Assembly: GCF_004011695.2 (NCBI RefSeq)
Contig: NC_082426.1
Span: forward strand, 682,001 to 746,000
Direction: 5' to 3'
DNA from: Ascochyta rabiei
Lineage: Eukaryota; Ascomycota; Dothideomycetes; Pleosporales; Didymellaceae
DNA length: 64,000 nt
The notes beneath the pieces were generated by a model. The model saw only the letters and a program-made list of their open reading frames with translations, was not told where the DNA came from and did no database searches. Shown in pieces: positions 47,702 to 58,690 of the stretch. The position numbers were made by a program, and so were the translations under genes. Numbering within the stretch: position 1 is the first letter of the stretch; each line of letters begins with the position of its first letter.

Positions 47702-50700
47702 TCACGTCGCCTTCTCCTTTGGGCTTTTGGTCTGGTTCCTCTGTCTCTTCTTCTCGACCGAGTGTTTGAGTTGGGCGAGTCTCTCCTCGGTGACGCGTAT
47801 CGCCTCGTCCATCTCCCTCTCCTTCATGTTGTTCGGCGGCAAGCGCTGCTGGTCGTCCGGTGTGAATTTTGCGCCCACTTCGTGCTGCACGCGGTCGAGC
47901 GCGACGCGGTCCTCGAGCCACTTCCACAGCTCGCTTTCCTCGCGTCGCCACATCTCTTCGTAGGCGACTTGCCGCTGAGGTGTGCTCCACTGGTTGGGTC
48001 CTGTCACGCCCGTGGCTGGGCCGCGGAAGAACCATGAGTAGATGAGTAGCGCGCCGAGCACGGTGATCAGGATCTGTGGCGTGAACAGCGACTCGATGGT
48101 GTCTGCGAATGGCACGAGAGTGCGGATGGGTTCGAGTAGACCCCAGTTACTCTGCTTCGGCTGCGGGGCGGCAGGGGCGGCGATGACGGGTGCTTCTTCC
48201 AGGGCTGCCGTCTTGGAACGTTTCTTAGACCTTCCGTTGCGGCCCAGGGTTTTAGGGAGGGCTGTGAGCTTGGCGGCTACGGCGGTACGGAGTGCAGCCG
48301 TCAGGGAGGTTGCGTAGGACATTTGACCGTCGTTTGCGCCCTTTTCGATGGGTCCTGTGGTGTGTTAGTGTGTTGGCCTGGGCCAGTTCAAGGCGAGCGT
48401 ACGCACCCCTCAGCCAGCTCTTGCCGCTCCATTCGACCGTAAAGGTCATGATCAGGCGTGTACTGTTACCAGGACCCCACATCATGCAGTATCTTGTTTT
48501 TGTGAGGAAGATGTTGCCGCTCGGTACATCGGGTGTTTGCGTGCTGCAGTTCACGCTGACTGCCCTCTCCAGGTCATACTGCTCCAGCGTCATGTCGATG
48601 TTACACTTTGTCTGACGAGGCCCGACTGGTGCCGAGAGAGGCTTGATGTACGAGTAGCTGAAGGACGTCTTCTTCTCGCCCAGGCCGTCCTTGTCATGCT
48701 CCATCTGCAGATCCATTGATTTCTGGTCTTCGATCAACCACTTCCGCATGAAGACATCGGCAGCGGGACCAAACATGAGGCTGTAGACTTTGCCCAAGGG
48801 TGCTGGGATAGTCGTGTCGATGAGGAGCTTGTCGTAGTGCTTGTCGCTGTCGTTGCATTCCGTGGGTCCGTGTGTGGCAGAGCCTGGAAAGTCGTTGGTT
48901 GCTGCCGCACCGCTCGTGGCAGCCTTGGCAGCTTCTGCCGTCTGGCCACCACCTCCAGCAGCCTGCGCAACCGCACCACTCACCTTGCGAGCGGCCGGTG
49001 CCTCGCCCGCGAGGGAACCGACATCGCTCCCCGCGACGCTGCCTTCGCCGGCTTCCGTAAAGCTCCCCATTCCGTCCTCTTCCTCTGCATCCTCATCGTA
49101 GACTTCGTCGTCAGACTCGATGGAGCCGTCGTCGCTGCCGATGGACTCGGCCTTTTCCGTCTTGTCGCCAGTTCCCGCTGACTCGTCGATGGTCACGCCA
49201 TTCAGCGAAGACTTCAGGTTGGGGTGGGAGATTTTCCAGATGCCGATGATGAGATCGTACGTAGAGTCGCGCGCCAGGAACGAAGCGAAGACGTTGCGGG
49301 CGTGGAGCGTCTGGATGACAATGGCGTTTGGGAACAGGACTGCGGTCGACTTCTTCTCGACAGAGACGACTTCGTCAAAGCTGATGACGAGGTTCGTGAC
49401 CCAGCCTAGGATGTTGCTGGAGAAGCAGAGGTGGCCTTCGGAGACGTAGAGTCGACCGTGGAGCAAGATCTCCTTCTGAAGCGCTGCACTGTAGTCCTCG
49501 ATGAGATAGTCGTCTTCGGGTACGCTCTTGAACAGACTGTGAAAGTCCTTGTTGCGCTTCGGGGGCGCGACGGCGAAGCCAGTTCCGTTCAGCCGGTGGC
49601 CTTGCAGTGCAGGCGCAGGAGCCAGCGTGGAGGGGCTAGCTCCGATGGCAGCAGCCATCGTGTTGCTGGTATTGCCCGTGGCGGCCGAGCTGCCTCTGTG
49701 GCGTCTCCGTCTCCCGCCGCTGATGCGGCTGCGAATGCTGCCTTGCCTTTGTATGGAGCCAGCGGCGGGAGAATCCGCCGTGTCGGCGTCCCTCTTAGGC
49801 GAGGCTGCACCCGGACCTCCCGATTCGACGGTGAGCGAACGTGGTCGTTCGCTGCTGATGGAGGGCGGCTTGGCTGCGTAGGCGGCCGTCACTGCCTCGG
49901 CAGCAGCAGCAGCATCCTCGACCTTTGCCGAAGCCTCGTCGGCCGTGGTTGTGACGTTGGTCGAGGAAGACATGGGGCTGACTTGGGTGCTCTCCGCTAT
50001 TCCAAGATGTGCCAAGCTGAGATTTCCCGAACCCAGTGTCTCGATTGCGGGCCGGGGCTTCTCCAATCCTTCGGTTGCTGGCTCGATGTTGGCAGGTGCA
50101 AAGACTTGTTCGCCGGCGTCCTCTGGCTGGTCGGCTTCCCTGTGCTGTTGCTTGTCTGCCTTGTTTTTGGGCGCGGTGTTTTGAGCGATTGTGTTGCTGA
50201 ACTGGTTGGCAGCGTTCTGAGCGGCGGAGAAGACGGAGGAAAAGAAGCCGGTGCTGGGAGATTGGAGGACAGCGGTGCCGCCAGGGGTCTTTGCTTCCTC
50301 TGGGTGAGGGGTGAGGGGAGCTGAGATGTAGTTGGAGAGCTTGGTTTGGGCGTTGGAGGTGGAGCGCACGCGTCTGTGCGATATCATGTTCCCCGAAGCG
50401 GAGACGACGATGTTGGGGTTGGAGCGCGAGGGGCTGTGCTTGGTGCCGTTGTTGGAGTGGGTGGAATGGGTGGGCGAGGGTGCGGGCCTATCGACGGGGG
50501 TGGGCGGGGTCACAAAGGTGGTGGGGGCGTCGAGCGTGTCGGGCGGGGCGGCAGGGATGTGGGTGATGATGCGGCTAGGACGCGTTGACGGCAGCGAAGT
50601 GGTGGACAGCGTCTCGGATCCTGTGTTGATGTGTAGTGGTGAAGGCACGGCGGGATCGTCGAGGACCCTCTGCTCGCGCTTTTTCCCTCCGAAGAGCGAG

Positions 50701-51340
50701 CCTAGTGCTCCCGCGGTGGAGGCGGGCCTGGGGCTGTCTGTGTCGCCTGCAGGCTTGGGCGAGGTTGAGCGTCGCGTGGGGTTGAAGGCGTCCTTGAGCT
50801 TGCCCACGGGCGAGACTCCCCACTTGTTGGCGGGGACGTCGATTGTGTTGGCGGGGACGTCGATTGTGTTGGCGTGGCTCGTGGAGCGGCCGCCTTGTCC
50901 TTGTTCTTGGGACGTCAGCGAGGCGACGGTCTCCGAGGTGATCAGAGGCGAGGAGAGGGTGAGGAGGCCAGCATGGGAGAGGTGCGGTGATATGCCAGGC
51001 CGGCGTGCTGGGGAGCTGGCACGTCGGTTAGTCGGGACAGGATGCGGGTGCCAAGTGGGTAGATGCAGGGCTGATGAATGGACAAGGAGAGGGTATCACG
51101 AAGGACGACGCTAGAAAATCAGTAGGAAAGAAAAGAAAAGAAAAGAAAAGAAGAAAAAAAGGAGGAGTGAAAAAGGGCACGAGCGAGGGCAGCGACAGCG
51201 ACAGCGATACGGGGTACGGTGGTGTTGGCTGTGGTGTGCGGCGCAGTGGTGGGGAAGGCCGAGGCCAGAATGTCCAGACGGAGTTCGCCCAGGCGTCCAT
51301 GCGCGCAGGTAGCAGAGCCAGGGACCCCAGGGACCGCACC

Positions 51341-51371
<31 letters not shown>

Positions 51372-52053
51372 CGACGATGCGCTCTTTCACTCCGACACGC
51401 GGGCCAGGCTGGCTGAGTGTGCAACGCAAGGGCATTGTGACATTGGGGGATTGGGCCATGGAGGTGTTGGGGCATGGAGGCGGACGGGCTGAAGGGCGGA
51501 CGGGCTGACGGGCAATACGAAGGAATACGACTTACGCAGTGTCCGAGTCCGAGTCCGAGTCCGAGTCCGAGTCCGAGTCCGAGTCGTCGGTGAGCAGGCT
51601 GCTCGCGACGCTCCGGTGCAGACCAAGCGAGTCGTCGCTGAGGTTCCGCGGCTCTGCGCCCGGGCGTGTGCTGTCCGCGGTGAGGGCGGACGCCGTGTCG
51701 ACGTGGTCCAGCTGCGAGAGGCGCGAGAGGTCGTCGCTGCTGCCGTTTCTTTCGTTGTGCCCTCGCTTTCCCTTGTGCTGTCCCCTTCCCTTGTCCTCGT
51801 CCCTCTCGGTTCCCTCGCTGCGCTTCTTGCGCTTGAACAGGCCCGACAGGCGGCGGCGGTGGTGGGACGAGCTGTCGCTGCGCCCGTCGTCCGAGTTGCG
51901 GCGCCTCAGGCGGTCGAGGGCGCCGTCGTGGGTGTCGCCGGGCCCGTCGCTGCCCACGGAGAGGGCAGAGGTGGTGGGGCTCTTGGACAGGGCCTGGTCG
52001 ACGGGCGCTGCCAGCGACGACGTCAGGCTCCTCCTGCGCCCAACCGAGGCCAT
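47702..52053 (-). CDS. LAM/Aster-type sterol transfer protein (GRAM + VASt + C-terminal TM)
   Basis: An ER-anchored lipid transfer protein of membrane contact sites that moves sterol between plasma membrane or endomembranes and ER. Exons 52053-51536, 51015-48407 and 48354-47702 give 1259 residues. The order is a disordered basic N-terminus with HHRRRLSGLFKRKKRSE and a DSDSDSDS repeat. Then comes the GRAM domain (FHSLFKSVPEDDYLIEDYSA to IIGIWKIS, about residues 590-700), and an acidic linker. The VASt StART-like domain follows (DTTIPAPLGKVYSLMFGP through RYCMMWGPGNSTRLIMTF, about 860-1030), and one C-terminal helix (ILITVLGALLIYSWFF) comes near the end. A single VASt resembles yeast Lam5/Lam6. 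The first intron is 520 nt, unusually long here, and holds an ACG-triplet run (about 51345-51376) and AAAAG repeats. Confidence 0.9.
51541..51583. repeat. coding hexanucleotide repeat (Ser-Asp)n
   Basis: Seven copies of a GAGTCC hexamer on the plus strand, encoding Asp-Ser repeats on the minus strand at the end of LAM exon 1. They lie directly next to the splice donor at 51535, so repeat-length change would alter only an acidic linker. Confidence 0.9.
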
Positions 52054-52726
52054 GTGGAACGAGCGCGGGTCTCTCTCTGCGTGTGGCGAGGCGGTGGTGA
52101 GCCGGCGGCCGGCGTCGAGGTGTTGACCTGGGCGTGGGTGTTGATGTGGGCGTGGGCGTGGGCGTGGGCGTGGGCGTGGGCGTGGGCGTGGGCGTGGGCG
52201 TGGGCGTGGGCGTGGGCGTGGGCGTTCGCGTCCGGCGTCGATGCCAGGCCGTGTTTGCGGGGTGAGGATCGATTACGTAGGGCTGCACCGCAACGTGCTA
52301 CGCCAAGGTCGCGACGGGCATGGCACTGCGGCAGGCGGAGGGAGAGCGATGCGAGCGATGCGGGCAATGCGGAGGGGAGGACAGACGCTACGGCTGCCCG
52401 ATGCTGGGAAAGCTGCGGCGACGCGCTCGTCATGCTCCCCAGTAGCTGCCCATAAGCCGTAGCTTGTGCTACCGTGCCCGTGTGATGGCCGCGGGACACG
52501 GGTCACGCCCTCACACCCTGGTAGCGGTACCCTTGCACCCTGCACCCGCACCTGCACCCTGCACCTGCACCCGCACCTGCACCCTGCACCTGCACCTGCA
52601 CCCGCACCTGCACCCTGCACCTGCACCCGCACCTGCACCCTGCACCCCTCGCCGCGAGGCCATCACCTTCTTCCACGCCGCGACCCCACGTCCCTGCGAT
52701 GCCCACATCCGCCCGTCGCACACCCC
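52054..52726. promoter_or_regulatory. divergent LAM / MIT-protein intergenic region with two minisatellites
   Basis: 673 bp between head-to-head start codons. A TGGGCG hexamer array (about 15 copies) occupies 52136-52226, beginning about 80 bp upstream of the LAM ATG. A second array, of CACCTGCACC(C) units, occupies about 52535-52648, about 80 bp upstream of the other ATG. Both are G-rich on one strand and C-rich on the other, and each sits close to one start codon. Confidence 0.75.
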
Positions 52727-54490
52727 ATGGAGTCGGCGCATCTGACCCGAGCCCACGAGCACGTCCGCAACGCCCAGACGGCAACGCTGAGCAGCAGCAT
52801 AGCCACGGCCGGGGACGAGCACCACCACGCCGCCACCCTCTTCCACGATGCCTCGCAAGACACACACAACGCCGAGGTAGGCACGGCGAGCGCATCTCCT
52901 GCCGCCTAGCGCTGCTCTGACACGCACCAGGCCCTCCGCATCCTCGCCCTGCTCGAGGACCACCACCGCAACCTCGCCGGGCTGATCAAGGAAGCCCCGC
53001 GCAAGACCGACAAGAGAAGCACCACCACCACCGCCAAGCGCTCCGAGAGCTCCACCACGGCGCCCTCGAGCAGCACCGCCGCCTCTCGAGCCCGCGAGCC
53101 CGCCGCCTCGTCGCCCAGGACGCACCGCAGACTGCCGCAGCCATCCATCGCTAGCAACCTCGCCGAGAAGCGCGGCATCCCGAGCGCAAGACGCACCACA
53201 GCCGCCACAGCCGTCACAGTCTCCGGCGCCATCGCCGCGCCCGACACCCACGCCACCCCTGTCCGAGACTTGCTGGAGAGACAGTCGCGCACCTCAGACC
53301 AGAGCAGGTCCACGGAGCTCGGGAAGCCAAACCACCCACCGCCGCCTTCCGACCCACCGCCAGAGGACAACTTCCGCCGCTTCTACTCTGCCTTTGGAGG
53401 CGTCATCTCCGCCATCTCCGCCCCTCTGGCCTTCACCTCGCTTCCTCTCCATCCCACGCCACCAACCCCACCGCCTGAGCCCCCCAAGGGCAACCACTCG
53501 CCCAGAGCAACGTCCCGCAACTCGTCACCAGAAGCCTCCCGAACGGTCAAGTCCTCTGTCCCCGACCTCGCTGCCCTCATCAGCAAGCCAGCGCTGAGGG
53601 CGCTACGCAGCGATGGCGGCACCCCTCTCAACCCCAACGAGTCTTTCTACCTCGTGCCCCCATCTGGTGGCACCGTCACGTACGCGAGCATGCTCCAGGG
53701 CTCGGCTACCCAGCCACACCATCTCAACCCCAGCGACCAAGGCTCTGCTTCGCTCAAAGGCAGCCAAGACGAGTTTGTCGATGCACAGGAGAGCGTGGGT
53801 CCCCCCTCGCCCACCAGCGCCCGGCGACCGCGCTCACGCAGCTCTGCCGGCCAAGGGACCGCCCAACGAAACATACCCGCCGGCCGCGGCACCGGCCTCA
53901 AGACGCTCGAAGAACTGGCCCTTGAAAACGAGACGCTCAAGGCCCTCGTCGACAAACAAGCCAAGCGCATCCAAATGTGGGAAACCAACTCGCAGAACCA
54001 ATTCAACGCCCTCGCCCAATCCTTCCGCGCACGCCCCCCAGCACGAATCCCCAGCGACCCCAGCGCCCTCGCCCACGCCCTCTCCCTCGGCGCAAACGCC
54101 CTGCCCGCCCTCCCCTCCCCTCCCCTCCCCAGCAGCCACAGCAGCGGCACACACGCAGGACCCGCTCCCCAACCCCCCAGCCCCGCCTCCTCGGACACAG
54201 CCAAGCAGCTCGCCGACCTCGAGGCCCAGCTCGCCGCCCAGACGCACCGCCTGCAGGACCTGCGCTCCACAAACGCCCAGCTGGCCCGCCAGTCGGAAAA
54301 GGACAAGCTCGTCATCGCCCGCTACCGCGAGCAGTGGGAGAAGCTCAAAGCCGGCGCTCGCAAGAAGGAGCTCGAGCGGAGGGAGACGCGCGTAGCCACG
54401 CCCAAGCCCGGGGACCCCGCAAAGGACCGCGAGAGCGCGGATCCCCTTGCCGAGGGAGACGAAGAGGACGTCGATTTTGGAAACCCGTAA
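52727..54490 (+). CDS. MIT-domain / coiled-coil protein, Atg38/NRBF2-like candidate
   Basis: Exon 1 (52727-52876) and exon 2 (52931-54490) across a 54-nt intron give 569 residues. The N-terminus forms an MIT-like three-helix hairpin: LTRAHEHVRNAQTATLSSSI, HHHAATLFHDASQDTHNAEA, LRILALLEDHHRNLAGLIKE. A long Ser/Thr/Pro-rich disordered middle contains DNFRRFYSAFGGVISAISAP. The C-terminal half has two coiled coils, TLEELALENETLKALVDKQA and KQLADLEAQLAAQTHRLQDL, and an acidic end (EGDEEDVDFGNP). MIT followed by C-terminal coiled coil is the plan of Atg38/NRBF2, a subunit of autophagy PI3-kinase complex I. The match is architectural, so another MIT protein (ESCRT-linked) remains possible. Confidence 0.7.
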
Positions 54491-55207
54491 TCTTTCTTCT
54501 TCATTCTATCCTCCTATCCTTGTCATACACTACCTATAAGCGAATAGAAACATGACATTATGATATACCACCTATTAGCGAATAGAACACATAACATTAT
54601 AATATACTAGCATAAGCGAATAGAAACATGACATTATGATATTATAATAATACTAGCATAGGCAAATAGAACACCTTGTAATAATACTAGCATAAGCGAA
54701 TAGAAACATGACATTATGACATTATAATATACTAGCATAAGCAACTAGAAATACATAATATTATAACATTAACGTTATAACAATACTAGTATAAGCAAAT
54801 AGAACACCTTGTGATAATAAATTAGCACAAGCTCATGAAGAAATATCCTCATCTCCTGCATTCCCCATTCACGTTGTTAGAAGCTTTTCTCCTCACTCGA
54901 GATATCCCTCGTATCCCAGATATCCCTCGTATCCCAGATATCCCTCGTATCCCTCGGATTTCTTGTCTTCTTTTTTCTTGTATTCTTGTCTTCTTGTATC
55001 CTTTTTACTTGTATTGAATTCTTATATCCTTGTATTGTATTCTTATATTCTTATATAACCATGCGAGGCTACAGCTCATCTTGTCCCTCCTCCTTCCATA
55101 CCCATGTCCATGTCCAAATCCAACAAGACCAAACTCCGCTCCAAAAAAACAATCCCATCCAACAACGCCAAATCCCACTGCGCATACCACCAAACACGTC
55201 TCACAGC
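54491..55207. other. intergenic, AT-rich with tandem repeats
   Basis: 717 bp between convergent genes. It contains the variable-length AT-rich repeat (54531-54845), and an 18-bp repeat (GATATCCCTCGTATCCCA, three copies) at about 54900-54955. CTTGTATTCTTGT-type runs occupy about 54965-55050. Frames across the repeats are artefacts. Confidence 0.55.
54531..54845. repeat. variable-length AT-rich tandem repeat
   Basis: Seven to eight units of 34-54 bp, each opening TAGCATAAGCGAATAGAA or a close variant. Units differ by insertion or loss of ACATTATGATATTATAATA blocks. Located just downstream of the MIT-protein stop codon. Confidence 0.8.
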
Positions 55208-56692
55208 CTAGGCCGCCGTGGAAATGGGCTGGTACGAGGGCACCGCACCTCCAACGACAACCGAAGGCTTCGTATTGTCAAAGTCGGGCTGGTCCGGGTG
55301 CACGCCAACACGCTCCTTGCTGAGGAGGTCAACGAGAACGGCGCTGGGCTTGTTGCTCTTGTTGGAGAAGGTCGACTGGTGGTCCTTGTACTTCTGCACA
55401 TTCTCAACGTACTTGTCGAACAGGTAGGCCGAGTCGAGCGGTCCGCCCTTGGCTTCGGGGTGGAACTGCGCGCTGAAAATGGGGCGCGAGTTGTGGATCA
55501 GACCCTCGTTGGACTGGTCGTTGAGGTTCGTGAAGTACTCCCTCCACTCGCTGGACAGAGTGGTGGGGTCCACAGCATATCCGTGGTTCTGCGAGGTGAT
55601 GTGGCACTTGCCGGTGCTCAAGTCGAGGGCCGGGATGTTGTGGGCACGGTTGCCGTACTTGAGCTTGATCGTCTTTGCGCCAGCAGCAAGGGCAATCAGC
55701 TGGTGACCCATACAGATGCCCATGACAGGAACCTGCGAAGTCTCGAACAGCTTGCGAAGGTTGTACACCGTCTGTGTGCAGTGGGTTGGGTCGCCAGGGC
55801 CATTGGAGATGAAGACGCCGTCGAAGTGGTGAGCGACCTTCTGGATGGGGTAGTCGTACGGGAAGCAGGTCACGCTGGCGCCACGGGATACGAGGCTGCG
55901 AAGGATGTTCTCCTTGACACCGCAGTCAATCAGTGCCACGTGCATGTCGCCGAGGGACGAGCTGACGTGGAAAGGTGCCTTGGTCGATACGCGACGGACG
56001 AGGTTGATGGCCTCGGGGTCGATGAAGGCCTCGTCCTCATCGGCGTCGTATTCCTCGCCGATGGTGATACGAGCGAGGGAAGAACCCTGCTCGCGGAGGT
56101 AGGTTACAACCTCACGAGTATCAACGCCGGAGATGGCAGGAACACCCTCGCGAGCGCACCACTGAGAGAGCGACTCAACAGCAGTCCAGTGGCTGTGCTT
56201 CAGAGCGTAGTCTTGGACAACAATACCAGAAGCCTGGATGTAGGGGGACTCGAAGTATCGTAGGAGACCGTGCTCATCGCGGGCAGAGGAGGGTACACCG
56301 TAGTTGCCAATCAAGGGCTGGGTGAAGACGAGGATCTGGCCACGGTAGGAGGGGTCGGTCATAGACTCAGGGTATCCAACAAGCGAGGTGGTGAAGACTG
56401 CTTCACCAGAGATGTTGGCTTTGGCACCGAAAGACTTTCCGGAAAAGATGGGGCCATTCTTCAAAGGCTATCAGTGTCGTCCTCACAGAGTGAGCAGGGA
56501 GAAACCAACCTTAATTGTGAATGTAGCCCTCTCAGTGGAGATCTCGGTAGGCGTTCGGTGAGGAGAGGGGATCTTGCGATCGGTGTTGGACTGGACAGAA
56601 GCCAGATAACGCGCTTGCACGCGGTTCTTGGTTACTTGTCCCAGGACGTTGACAGACCGCATAGCGGAAGGCTTGATGATTTGCGACAGCAT
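55208..56692 (-). CDS. CPA1: carbamoyl-phosphate synthase, arginine-specific, small (glutaminase) subunit
   Basis: Supplies ammonia from glutamine to the large subunit to make carbamoyl phosphate for arginine synthesis, in mitochondria in filamentous fungi. Exon 1 (56692-56510) and exon 2 (56458-55208) give 477 residues across a 51-nt intron. Exon 1 encodes a basic, Ser-rich presequence ([20 protein letters not shown]) fitting a mitochondrial targeting signal. The small-subunit N-domain follows ([36 protein letters not shown]). The class I glutaminase has the nucleophile in GICMGHQL, with SNGPGDP, and the His-Glu pair in FHPEAKGG. The intron acceptor reads TTTGAAG, a weaker AG, chosen because it restores TIK-NGPIF. 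Translation is expected to be controlled by the attenuator uORF upstream. Confidence 0.95.
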
Positions 56693-56768
56693 TTTGGCGG
56701 GGGGATCGGTTGGTAGCGGTAGCGGTAGCGGTGGCGGTAGATGTGTAGTTAGTTGCTTGGGTAGGCTT

Positions 56769-57055
56769 TCAGTTTACTGAGGCCTTCCACAGGTGGTCTA
56801 GCAGCAATATCAGTACGACGCTCATGACGCGCTGAGCATCGGGCCGCAGCATACCTGAGATGTAGTCCTGTGACAGTCGGTCAGCAACAGTCAGGGATAT
56901 GAAGATGTGCAGAGGGAATGGAGCAATGTGCATCTCGGTACGCGAGAGGTCGGGGGCGGTGAATCGACGGTGTGTGCGTTGGAGATAAGGAACCATGGAA
57001 ATGTACTCGAGTTGTTACGTACCTGGGAAGTAAAGGTGGTTTGAACAGCACGCAT
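56769..57055 (-). CDS. arginine attenuator peptide (AAP) upstream reading frame of CPA1
   Basis: A 24-residue regulatory peptide. In fungi the nascent AAP stalls the ribosome at its own stop codon when arginine is high, which blocks reinitiation at CPA1 and exposes the mRNA to nonsense-mediated decay. Here it is split into three exons, 57055-57023, 56867-56855 and 56797-56769, joined across introns of 155 and 57 nt with GT-AG ends. The spliced peptide starts MRAVQTTFTSQ and continues DYISDHLWKASVN. The core FTSQDYISDHLWKA aligns residue for residue with known AAPs, including the aspartate at position 12 and the tryptophan at 19 required for stalling. The length equals the Neurospora peptide. 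The stop lies 76 nt before the CPA1 ATG. Without splicing the peptide would not exist. Confidence 0.93.
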
Positions 57056-57984
57056 AAGCGCAACGGGAGACGAGCCGGTGAGGTCAGTACAGGGCGGGCT
57101 AGATAAACCCTTGGAAGATGTGTGAGTGATGGAGGTACGTTGCGAGAGACGTTGTGGGTTTTGTGTGAGTCTTGGAAGGGTTATCGTCGAGGCGGACCGA
57201 CGGTATTTCCCCGCCAGGCGCACCAGTCCTCATTGAGGAGCACCAATGACGCGCGGTGACAAAATTTCAGATGTCAGCCCGACAATTGGGCAATTGCCAG
57301 CACATCACAACCAAACGCGTCTGGGGAAGCTCAAGGGCTCACTCTTTGCCCCACTGCAGCATCCTCTGAACCATTCAGCGCCCTGCAGACCTCGGCCTCA
57401 AGTCCACGATGTTCAGAGCATAACGCCGATTTGTTTGCTCATAACCTGGCGCTTATCTTGAGATCAGCGACCGCACTCTAGTAAGCTACAGTAGCTCCCA
57501 ATAGGCAATCGTGCGGGACGTCCAAGAGCATCACTAGCGAACCGCTTTCAGCCGCAAGGCCCGGCAGAAGCAGTAGAATTCTGCGGTGGGTCTTTTCCAC
57601 GCCGACGCCCTATGGCAAGTCAGCCGTCCGATATCGGCGTCCAGCAGCTGTACTCGACAAACATGGAAAGGAGCTCATTTCTTCTTAATAATCGTAAACT
57701 CTGCAGACGTTCACGCGTAGCTCCAACAACACCTGTGCAGTGTGACAAAACTGCTGCCAGGCACTGCAGTGCTCATGTGGTGTTGTGATCGACTCATGCC
57801 ATTGTTCTTGGAAAGAAAAAAATGGGTAGCTTTGAGCTCGACCCATTGTTAAGGTGGGTTGGTACTTTCGAAAGCCTTGCCTGTACAGGAGACAAGCAAT
57901 ATCCTGCTGCCTCCTTTTCTGGTGCATTTGCTCCTGTTCTTTGAGCTCTTCGACCTCCTCCTGCTCACGTGCTTGTTGGACCTT
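57056..57984. other. CPA1 upstream region
   Basis: No supported gene. An open frame (minus 57927-57685) begins with a basic MHQKRRQQ stretch that may be the extreme tail of the pogo relic next door, but it is too diverged to claim. Confidence 0.35.
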
Positions 57985-58690
57985 TCGAAGAGAATAAAAT
58001 ACGCTCCACCAGCATACTCAGATGGTGGCTCATTCAGTAAAGGTTTGCCACGCTCATGACGCTTCTACCGGTTGAGAGTCGCTCACTGTTCTGCTGAAAT
58101 AAGCTGGTTTGTACGGCAAAGGTCTGTGTGAGCTTCTTTGCAAGTTCACCCGCCAAATTCTTCGCTGCCTACCTCCTTCACGAGACTCTTATAGTCGAAG
58201 TTGCACTGCTTGATGCTGAGGCTCGCGAGAGATCATTACTGGCGAACCGAGTGAGAATTTTCGTGGGATCGAGTCGGGCGATACCGGTGGCTGAGAAGGC
58301 GTTGAGAAAGTTTCTAGAGGTAAATGAGACTCGCACGCGATGCAAAAGAGGCTGAAGAAGCCACGCTTCATGATAGATGAGAGACCTTGACACATGTCCA
58401 TGAAGTCAGCAAGTGCCCAGCTGCAAGCTGCTGCAAGAGGTGCAAACATCATTACATCAAGTGATTGAAGAGCTTAGGTCGCGTGCGGCGGGAATATTTA
58501 AAGGCATATCCTATTCTTGTCACAAAAGCCAATGAACTTCACTGGTACATTGCTGCCATGGCCATCCATCCTTCATTGCTGTTTTGCCTTCTCCTTCGTC
58601 GCGCAATCAAACGCCCGGTCAAGCCAGGCGAGGCTGATATCATCCTTCTCCAACCTGATGGTGATGATGTAGCGTTTGCCTGATGGATCC
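57985..58690 (-). pseudogene. pogo-type DDE transposase relic
   Basis: Read on the minus strand, fragments follow in the order of a pogo/Fot1-like transposase. They are SLAWLDRAFDCATKEKAK (about 58640-58580), DGHGSNVPVKFIGFCDKNRI (from 58566), LQSLDVMMFAPLA (from 58470), ADFMDMCQGLSSIMKRGFF, and after a frameshift SFTSRNFLNAFSATGIARLD (to about 58260). LAGELAKKLTQTF is a possible C-terminal coil. Spacing between blocks matches the family. At least two in-frame stops and one frameshift are present. The catalytic block DGHGS is intact, unlike the 10.8-kb element, so this copy decayed by ordinary mutation rather than strong RIP. No terminal inverted repeats were found; the 5' third is missing. 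Confidence 0.75.

Noticed and set aside
49431..51114. long plus-strand frames opposite the LAM gene
   Set aside because: Antisense shadows of a firmly identified coding exon with low-complexity content.
51119..52288. 389-codon minus-strand frame with a (Thr-Pro)n run
   Set aside because: It is a shadow of the LAM exon 1 and intron in another frame. The Thr-Pro run is just the TGGGCG hexamer array translated.
52535..52648. CACCTGCACC array considered as a CRISPR-like or coding repeat
   Set aside because: Units are contiguous without unique spacers and in a eukaryotic promoter; it is an ordinary minisatellite.
54986..56263. 425-codon plus-strand frame opposite CPA1
   Set aside because: It is antisense to the certain CPA1 coding sequence and mirrors its codons; no independent family match.
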